DNA of 64,000 nt from Spirogloea muscicola (taxonomy: Eukaryota; Streptophyta; Zygnematophyceae; Spirogloeales; Spirogloeaceae): NCBI GenBank assembly GCA_009602725.1, contig WELB01000018.1:366988-430987 (forward strand). The letters are read 5' to 3'. A program made the translations under genes and the position numbers. The first letter of the stretch is position 1. The number at the start of each line of letters is the position of its first letter. Positions 55,946 to 64,000 of this stretch are shown here, in pieces. The notes under the pieces are model-generated. The model had not been told where the DNA came from. It searched no databases and worked only from the letters and a program-made list of their open reading frames with translations.

Positions 55946-58900
55946 CCCTCCCAACTTGCAGCATCAGTGCTGGGTCCACAGATGTCTTCGTGTGGTGCAC
56001 GTATGTTGCTGCTGGCCGAGATGCTTCAGATTGTCAGATTCCTTTGTACGATCAAAGCCACTTTTGCAACCTTGCGACTGACTGTCATGTCTTTGTCCAC
56101 TCCTCAGAATCACTTTACCCGCTTGATGCAGGGTCTCTACCTCAGTATACAGATTTGACCCTGATGAAACCTGGCCTCCTGATCTGACCATCGCACTGAA
56201 TCTTTGTCGTAACTACACCTCTTTTGACGGTTATGAGTGAGTGAACTGCTCAGGCCTCGGATCCACTTTGCTGCAAATTCTGAGTACTTAGGCATGACTC
56301 ACCTGATCTAGCTTCTGTGAGAATGCGTGATGGCAACTGAATGGTCAGGCAACATGTTACTGCAGGCTGGATACTGTTGGGTTGTGGGACCACAAGCTGA
56401 TACTTCACACAAGGCCCTTGGATATCAGTGTGGCCACTGTTCTATCCACCAGTGCCACCAACTTCACAGTATGCAGTGCATGAAGAATCAAATTGGTTGA
56501 CATACTGACTTGTATGACGTATTATATGTGTGATATATGTAACATATGCCCTCAACCTCCGTGCGCCAAGCTGCACCTCGATTGTGTGCATCGTGCTGCT
56601 CCCCTTCTGCAGGGTGGCATGTGGTCAAGCCAGCAATGCCACAACGGCCATCATGAGGAAGTGTCAGCCACTCATGAAGTGCCCCCTGATGGAAGGTATC
56701 AAGTCATCCTGCCTCTGCCTTGCAAGCGCAGCCCTCTCGCGGCAACATCCCTTGACTTCACAAGGATCAAGTTTGTGTCCATCTCCCGCACTCAAGAGAT
56801 TGCATTTGGTCTGGATTGTTCCCCAACGTTCTCCTGTCTTTCAATAATCGATTGGCTGCTTTGCTGCAGACTTGTCCTCACGTTCTCAAGCGCTGTCAAC
56901 ATTGCACGGGTGCAGGAGGCCTTAAGGGTATGGAATCAGCCCTCAGCCAAGAAGTGAGGCGTCTAGGTTCCACCTGCAATGACGTGACCAGAGCTGCTAG
57001 ATTGTGCAGGTCTGGTAACTTACGTAACAGTAGTTGCTCTGGAAGGGCCCCACCTGTTCTGATTTGCAGCAATATCGACCACTGCGCTCATGCCAGATAT
57101 CGGCCACTTCTGGGGCTGCTACGAATCATTTTGTAATCAACGTCACAAGGTGGCAAGATCCGCCAGATTGGCTAGCTTCGCCATGGCAGACATACAGAAT
57201 GTTGCAGAGAGAAGCCGATTATGGGTGGTCCTCTCAGGACCATTGGCCCCATCAATATGAAAATGGGGCTGTGATTGTGCAGCTGACATCAAGCTCTGTA
57301 AAAGGTGCATTACAGTGGGGGTCAGAGTACATTCTGACCTTTGCAGAGGGTGCAAGGCTTCACCCACTCGGAGGACCAATGAGCACCCCCTTTACTGTCA
57401 AGATCACAGGACTCTGCAGATTCTTTATCCCGCTTCCAAAGGAGACAAGGCAGCTCAGTGATATCAGCGGCCGTTACTCGTTTTCAAGGAAGATAAGACG
57501 ACGTCTGAGCGGTTACAACACAGTCTTGTAAGGAGTAACTCAGTCTGTCGCAAATTTTATGTCAGCTTAAATTTTACACTGAGTGTGGCACTGCATGTCA
57601 TCGGTTATGGGAACGTTTGCTGACATGGTAGTCTGCATTGGGGTTGATTTGCTGATTTTGCTATATTGTGAGTGCATCAGCTATCGTCGCCTTGTGCTCA
57701 ACCTCCCACATGGACTAGGGACAGCTGTGACAAGGAGGGCATTGAGGGAAGCTTTTGTTGTGCAAGAAGTGACAGGAAAGGGGACTCATGGCATGCCACT
57801 GCCTATCAACGTGTCACGCTTATCAGCAGGCTCCCTCTGTATTCACACTCCGTTGGAATGCGGGCGCAAATATGTGAGCATGAATTGTCTGATTGACCCA
57901 AAGAGCTTATCTTTGTCCAGTACTCCTGTCTAAGGCGTCCATCACCATTGAGCGAATGCCACACCAGCGTGTGTGCCACACCAGTGTCATTGATGTTGCA
58001 TCTTAATCAAACTCATCATACTACTGCTATTGCATCCTAGCTGATCTTCGGCTGATCTGCATGACAGAAACTCTTCGTCCGAAACACGAGCCTTGTAGTA
58101 GATGGATACGGGCAACCTTTGGAGAGTTCAAGTATCATCTTCAACATGGGCAATGCATCTCGGCTCTTCAGAGATGCTGCATTCAATCCGCTTTTCTCCT
58201 GGGGCGGTTATGGTATTACGAGTCATCTTTGTCCTGCTACGATGATTGGCAGAGCACCAGATTGCCCCCTGCTTACAGAAGCCAGTATAGTATCATCAGA
58301 TGTTGGCGGGCTGCTGTCAGAACCCGGAGAGTCCTGACGTGATGTGCATTTGCAGTGGCAGAACAGGGAGCTTTGTTGGAGGAGGGAACAGGTTGGGATG
58401 GTACTTGGCCCATCTGCACCCAAAGGCCTGAAGAGTTTCGTGCAACAAGGTCTCTTCATGCCACTAGGAGCTGCGCTGTTGCTGCTACTGTGCCTTCACA
58501 GGGTCTATGCAGAAACCATTAGAGCAATTCTTGGACTAAAAATTTCAGCAGCATCAAGGAGCAGCTACCATCTGACACATATCCCAGCTTGCTGTCTGTG
58601 AGAGCTTGGAATATCGAGAGTAACATAAGCCCACTAAGGAAGTGGAGCCTAGATCCTGGCCCTCTTGACTGGCACACGATGGGAGCCTCAAGACGTCCTC
58701 CTGAACTGTCTGTGAGCACCTTCTTGTTGAGCATCTTAATTTTGCTTTTCTTTTAGGGGCAATCCACCCTCAACCATTCGACATAAGGTCACGTTTCATG
58801 TAAATTTGCTCCTTTCTTTACAGAATGCCTCTGGAAATGTCTTACAGTGGCTGTTTGTCTTTTGGCAGGTTGACCTCATGTCTGAGGAGGCAATGCAAAT

Positions 58901-61900
58901 AACACCTGACAATGCTAGTAGGCTCCTCGGGACTTCAGGGTGCCTTCTCTTCCTCCAACTACTGCTGCTACCATTGTGCAACATCATAGAAACATCTTCA
59001 CAACACCCGTGCTGCAAGATGTTACCAATGCAGGACTTTGAAGGGACTACAAAGCACAGGCCCCAAAAATCATTCGAGCAATAACTACAGGGCATGTACC
59101 TGAATCAAGTCACACTATACTTGGGCAAGCTCTCCACATTACAGATGCATCATGAGGAGGATGGATAACGCATGTCATGACTATTCTCACAGTTGTCTGA
59201 CTATTCTCACAGTTGTCAAGTGCAGGCTTTTTACATTGCAAATGCTAGAGCAGGACATAGAGTTGGAGAGTATGAAAGATAACAGACTTCGCACGATAGG
59301 GGAGACAGGCCTTGGGGCTTCATACTTCCTTGAGGATTGGGACGTTCACTTTTGGGTGGTTGATCTCAAGACAGGGAGCCCCGTTAGGGGAGCGCAAGTC
59401 CACTTAATAAAGGTCAATAGCTGCCTTACACATCCAAGCCTCGGTGCCTCTTTACCCTTAACGCTGTCTACTCTACCACATGATTATCATTTCATAATGC
59501 TGTAGCATGTATAACCCAACTTGAGATTGGGCTATAGCCAAGACTATGTTTACCTAGAGAATGCCGTCAATCATTAATTCCACATTGTGTGAGGCCTGAT
59601 GACCAGCAAACAGTCAACTGCTCTCTACTTTAAACAGAAACCCGCCAAGGAGTGCAAATGAGCAGGTAGTGCTTTTCCCTAAGCTTGTCATTCTAATATG
59701 CAACCTACCTACATCAAGCACAGTGATGGTTCCATGGGTTCATAACGGTTGCAGCACAATCCGTGGAATTACAACAGAGGAAAGAACATGTCCACAAGGA
59801 GCACAGATGAGGAGGGGCTGGCAACCTTCAAGCTACCGGAGTGCTCCGAGTCGATTTATCTTGCTTACATTCTGCATGATATGAAGGCCATCACCCTATC
59901 AATCCACCTATCAATGCCGTACCAGTTTCTTGACCAGCATAACGAAACAGGCCATCATACAGCCGTTCTGATACCAGATCGACGCACGTACTATGCGAAT
60001 GAGAGCTTAATGGTGAAAGGGTATGTGCGCCAAGTGAAGCATTCTGAGGTGCGATTGCAATAGCCTCTGATTACGCATGAGTAGGCCCTGTACATCGATT
60101 GATATTATCTGCAGTACTCTGTTGGTAACTTGCATCTGCAATTGCAGGATGGTGGTGTAAGTCAGCGTCCATGAGTTTGTGGCTAGGCAAGCTATGACAT
60201 TGTACTATGCGGCGGAGTCGACTTGACTGAGCAATTTTGCAAGTGAGCTTTTACGTGTCTGTGTTGTGATCCTCAGCTGCAGCTTTCATCCTTGACGGCG
60301 AATTTGTATCTAAGAGTGAGGGTATCAACCACCTTCAAAAAGCATCCAGTTGTTCTTGATCCAACTTATGGAAGCTTCTCAGCGGAGATGCACATACCAG
60401 CTGGCACCATGCCTGGCTCATACGAGGTGGAGCTTGTTATGACAACCGCGGCAACGGCCATGGAGCCCTCCATGCAGCCTGCAACGCCAGAGCCACAATA
60501 TGTACGTGAAGATGTTGAAGAAGAGATGAGGGGTAGTGATTCTCAAGAAGATGACAGTCTTCGCTCCTCCTGGCGTACTGTAGCATATGAGCAGCGCATG
60601 GGCAATATGACAGGAGCAACAGCAGTGCTGCAGGCAGCGGAAGACTCAAGCTTGCTTGATGAACATCTATTGGTGACACTGACCACAACAGTATTCCATG
60701 TACTTGAAGAGCAAGCACCTGTTGTGACGCTTGACCTCGTTGCGGATCAAGTTGTGGCAATGCCTGGAGAGTGTCGGAGTTTCACTGCAAAGATAAGGAC
60801 CTACACAGGTGCACCTGTGGCGGGTGCAATGATCCAAGTTAGTTGGGAAGTGACAACAGCTCCTAGCTCCCAACAAGACACTGCAATGGAGGACAGGCCT
60901 TTGATCTTTTTCATGGAAGGGGATTGTGCTGCTGAGGAAAGTGAAAACAAGACCTCAGCCAACCCTGGTTCCACCTCCATTGCTTCCACGGCAGAGGGAT
61001 TGGCCGTCTTCAGGCTGCACATAGTTAGCCAAGAGTTCACACAACAATATGTTTGGCTGGCAGCAAAAGTTGTGGGCCCTAGTGGGGAGATGGTTTTCAG
61101 GCAACTGTACATACCCGTAGCCAAGAGCGAACTCACTCTCAACCTACTGCTCACACAGAGTTTCCCTTTGCCTGGGCAACACTTTGGTGAGAACACAAGC
61201 TATATATCCGCTGGTCATGGCTTAGAGGGAGGCCGTAGGTGCAATCCATGATATGGCATCACATGACTATGCAGAACGTCTGGACGTTCATTTTATGTAT
61301 GATGCAGGCATGTCACCAAGGATGCCACAATCACCAGCATTGCTCACTCACTACCCTCCATGCAGGTGTTCAAGTGCTTTTAAGAAGAGCATTGACAGAT
61401 CGACCCCTAATGGTTGAAGATGTATACTCACCAGTGGTTATATTGACGTTGCTGGTCAATCGGACAAGCAAGAATGGCATGTCGCAAATGAAGGAAGTCT
61501 CTACTTGCCTCACCAATGCAACGACTCTGGATCCAAGTAGCAAGCTACAAAAATCTGGTCATCATTATGCAGGTTCCTTGTGCAGCTTTCAGATGCGCAA
61601 GATGGCCCAGTATCTTCTGAGAGGTTGCCTCAATGATGCATCTGGCGTTGAGATATGCAGTGCCCTTCAACTAGGGTCTTCCAAGCAGGTGAATACATAG
61701 TAATGAGTGGGTGGGTAATCTAGCATAGATGTTATTACACCTTGATATTGACATAAAAGGATATGTTCTGGCTTACTAGCTGCAGCACTTACAGTCACAC
61801 ATCCTTCCTATTGCAGCAATGGAAAGACTGCCCTTTGTCCAGGCATGGCCGTTTCATAAGCACACTGGACAAAGAGGAATACAGTATGGGAGACACAGCG

Positions 61901-64000
61901 GTGGTCTCCTTCGATACACCATACATAAATGCTTGGGCCCTGGCAATGTGGGGACCAACGCATGGACGTCAGATGAAGACCTTCCAGCTGCATGGATTTC
62001 CAAGAACCTCAATTTCTATCTCAATTGGAGATGAGTGCAGAAAAGGCTGTGCACTGCAGATTGTAAGTTCTGGCAGCCTTCTATCGCTTGCTAAGTTGCA
62101 GAAACGGGCTTGCCTGACCTCTGGCTTGAAGATGACATGATCTCTGATAAGCTGTGCTTGCTCCTGTGTGTGGTAGCTTGTAGCAGTTCCTCGACAAAAA
62201 TCCACACTATTATCCAACAGATTGGCAACTATCCCTTCCAGTGCAACATTTGACATCAATGCTCCCACCACCCACAGCATGTTCTTGATACTACCCATCC
62301 GGCAGATAGATGGAGCGTTGGAGATCGACTTGGTTAGTCCTTGTGACTCTGGTCATGTTGCACAGGCACGGTTTGATACGAAACGAGAAGCATGATAATT
62401 CCGCTCCAGTGAACAAGTCCTTATTCCAAACTGCAGAGATATCTTAGATAATTAACCAGTAGCTTTTTGGTGCAAGCATGCGCAGTCTGTTCCTGAAGGA
62501 GCACTTCTGCCGGACACTGCAGTGACAGTGGACATTGGCATAGCTTGCCGTGGCCTACCAGAATCTGATGTTGAACTGACGGTTGTCGCTGTGGACAAAG
62601 CCACTTTGGGAACGGCACAATTCCCCTTGGCATCATTTCAGGAGATACTTGACACAGCAAGTGTCAGCAACGGCGGAATGTATGAAGCGCTGGTGGTGTC
62701 AACACAGGAACACCTGCTGGCGCCTAAGTATCTCCAGACTGTCGTCCAGAAATTTGAGCAGCTGAAGAAACTTGAACCTGGGCTTGTGTATGTGCACAGC
62801 TTGTTACCTCGTCAAATAGGGCCTACTACTGCGTGGGATTGCAGATGATTTGTGTCTACTCTGAAGTAATCGTCAAAAACCTGCTGATGCTGGGGACCTA
62901 GCTGTGCTCAATGAAAAGAAGGCTTACAGGAAGGAGTAATTGATACTAACTTTGAGACTTGGACTTGTCTTTCACAGTGTTCAAGACCTCTGCCGTGGAA
63001 ACAATCTGTTGGAACCCTTCAGAGCTAATTTCTACGACAAGAGAGTCATTGACATGGATGTAAACGAGGCCTTGATGCAATTTACTTCCAGCCTTTCTGA
63101 CGAGACAGGTTTGGTCTGAACTGAAATCTAAAATCGGCGAATCTGCACTGCTTTGGCGTGCCTGGGCTGTTTTGAGTGGCTGCCACTATAAATTTGACTT
63201 TCACCACATGACGGGTATGGCTCAAAGGACAGAGTGGTAGACATTTGTCACCAAAAGCTCAACCTTGCCTTGTTTCAATAGGAGCAGCTGACTTGACGAG
63301 GAGCCGCGATACTTTCAGTGTAGCTGCCACAGCGGTGAAGACGTATCCTCTCACCGATGCCATCACACTCGTTCAGGACGGGCATGATGATGTCCTCTTC
63401 AGAAGGAGAACACACTTCAATCCCACGCTACTCTTTGCAACCCAGGTCGTTTCTGACAAGCTTGGCAAGGTAAGCAAGGCATGACCAATATTCCAGCGTG
63501 CGTCAATTTGCTGCACACATGTGGTCTAGCAATTGCTCTGGAAGGCACAAACAAATCAACGATCTGGCAATCAATAACCTATATATAGCTCACTCTTCGA
63601 TTGCAGGTGGCTGTCACCTTCCAGCTACCTGCCAATGTGCGTTCGCTAGCTATTCATGCCTATGCAGCTACCAAAGACCACAGGTTTGCTTCTGCAGAGG
63701 CACAGTTGGTCGTGAGAAGATCAATCTCACTTCGAGCTTCTGCCCCCAAACTGGTCAGGCTTGGAGACGTTTTTGAGGCAGGAGTAAATGTTAGATTGGA
63801 CAATTATACACCACAGAAAGGTATTAACGTGTCCATAGTGTTGACAACGAGCGGGGTAAGCACTGTGGGTGATACTCCAACAATCAAGTACATCCTGGGG
63901 CCAGCAACAGGAGAGGTAATAGTTGCAGTGCTTGTCTAGGTGCACAGCCCCATCCGAAGTTGCACGAAGAGCACAAATGCTTTTAGTATGTCCTCATAAT
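54781..64000 (+). CDS. Bacterial-type alpha-2-macroglobulin, copy 2 (3' partial)
   Basis: Tandem paralogue of the gene at 34.5-47.3 kb with the same exon order, cut by the window edge. Landmarks: MASRRRSPTGWPG (54781), MQGLVALLLQA (about 55147), ILSIEPAPMKDMSQPELDGL (55470), YRFDPDETWPPDLTIALNLC (56146), LVLTFSSAVNIARVQEALRV (56870), WGSEYILTFAEGARLHPLGG (57320), VVDLKTGSPVRGAQVHLIK (59350), RRTYYANESLMVKGYVRQ (59980), FSAEMHIPAGTMPGSYEVEL (60380), LDKEEYSMGDTAVVSFDTPY (61865), VELTVVAVDKATLGTAQFPL (62570), FNPTLLFATQVVSDKLGK (63417) and VRLGDVFEAGVNVRLDNYTP (63758). Substitutions are scattered and the main exons stay open, so both genes look functional. It differs from copy 1 by a CA repeat, a tail insertion upstream and a small in-frame difference near TPEPQYVREDVEEEM. 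The thioester region lies outside the window. Confidence 0.83.
55886..55944. repeat. (CA)n microsatellite, about 29 units, in an A2M copy 2 intron
   Basis: Uninterrupted CA dinucleotides directly after the exon SGGQQPFVLSEPIPGKYH. At the same place copy 1 has only GGTCGGCCACATCCCTAAC, so the array expanded after the gene duplication. Confidence 0.95.
59178..59219 (+). repeat. 20-bp tandem duplication in A2M copy 2
   Basis: TGACTATTCTCACAGTTGTC occurs twice in a row. Copy 1 has one unit (about 38868-38885). It sits at the splice acceptor before the exon CRLFTLQMLEQD. Confidence 0.85.

Noticed and set aside
1-64000. tRNA, rRNA or other structured RNA genes
   Set aside because: I found no cloverleaf, rRNA core or snRNA signature by eye. 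A covariance-model scan would be needed to exclude small ones.

Overview
The window reads as nuclear DNA of a green-lineage eukaryote, most likely an alga. Genes are split by many short GT-AG introns. Three proteins have plant-type hallmarks: an NBP35 without the C-terminal CPxC motif (as in land-plant NBP35), a TFIIA large subunit with the plant-like segment HDLNVPY, and a plant-type pectinesterase. The species cannot be fixed from the sequence; a streptophyte or prasinophyte alga is my guess.

Layout. 1-1809: 3' part of a cytosolic Fe-S scaffold NTPase gene (NBP35/NUBP1). 2483-5098, minus strand: an unrecognised multi-exon gene. 5352-9018 and 9387-13089 are two copies of one segment with TFIIA large subunit exons. 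The right copy has a promoter and first exon (interrupted by a gap base) and the correct C-terminus; the left copy is broken. 13083-13724, minus strand: a lysine-rich single-exon gene, divergent from the exocyst gene SEC10/EXOC5 (13928-21101) across a 203-bp shared promoter with telo-box-like repeats. 21102-24870 is mostly repeats: a 394-bp MITE with TA target duplications and pieces of a LINE. 24871-27784: a secreted or membrane-anchored pectinesterase. 29942-31288: an OPA3-family gene with a probable GC-AG intron.

From about 30.7 kb to the end the window is a patchwork of duplications. Two paralogous genes for a bacterial-type alpha-2-macroglobulin (A2M) lie in tandem: 34.5-47.3 kb, and 54.8 kb running off the right edge. 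The first ends in an EGF-like module and a transmembrane helix and shows no thioester motif. Between and before them are an inverted copy of the OPA3 3' half (51.0-53.16 kb), fragments of an RLE-type LINE in both orientations, and a 754-bp LTR-like insertion whose empty site survives in the OPA3 paralogue.

A recurring theme is a short hairpin (GGGCTGGC-loop-GCCAGCCC) followed by a GGCGAGCCC or GGGAGTGCC block. I count about 20 copies on both strands. It is the 3' tail of the LINE and also occurs alone, including four in a row at 50.38-50.87 kb. The host genes are unrelated housekeeping or cell-surface genes and form no operon-like system. The most unusual content is the A2M tandem pair and the LINE tail family.
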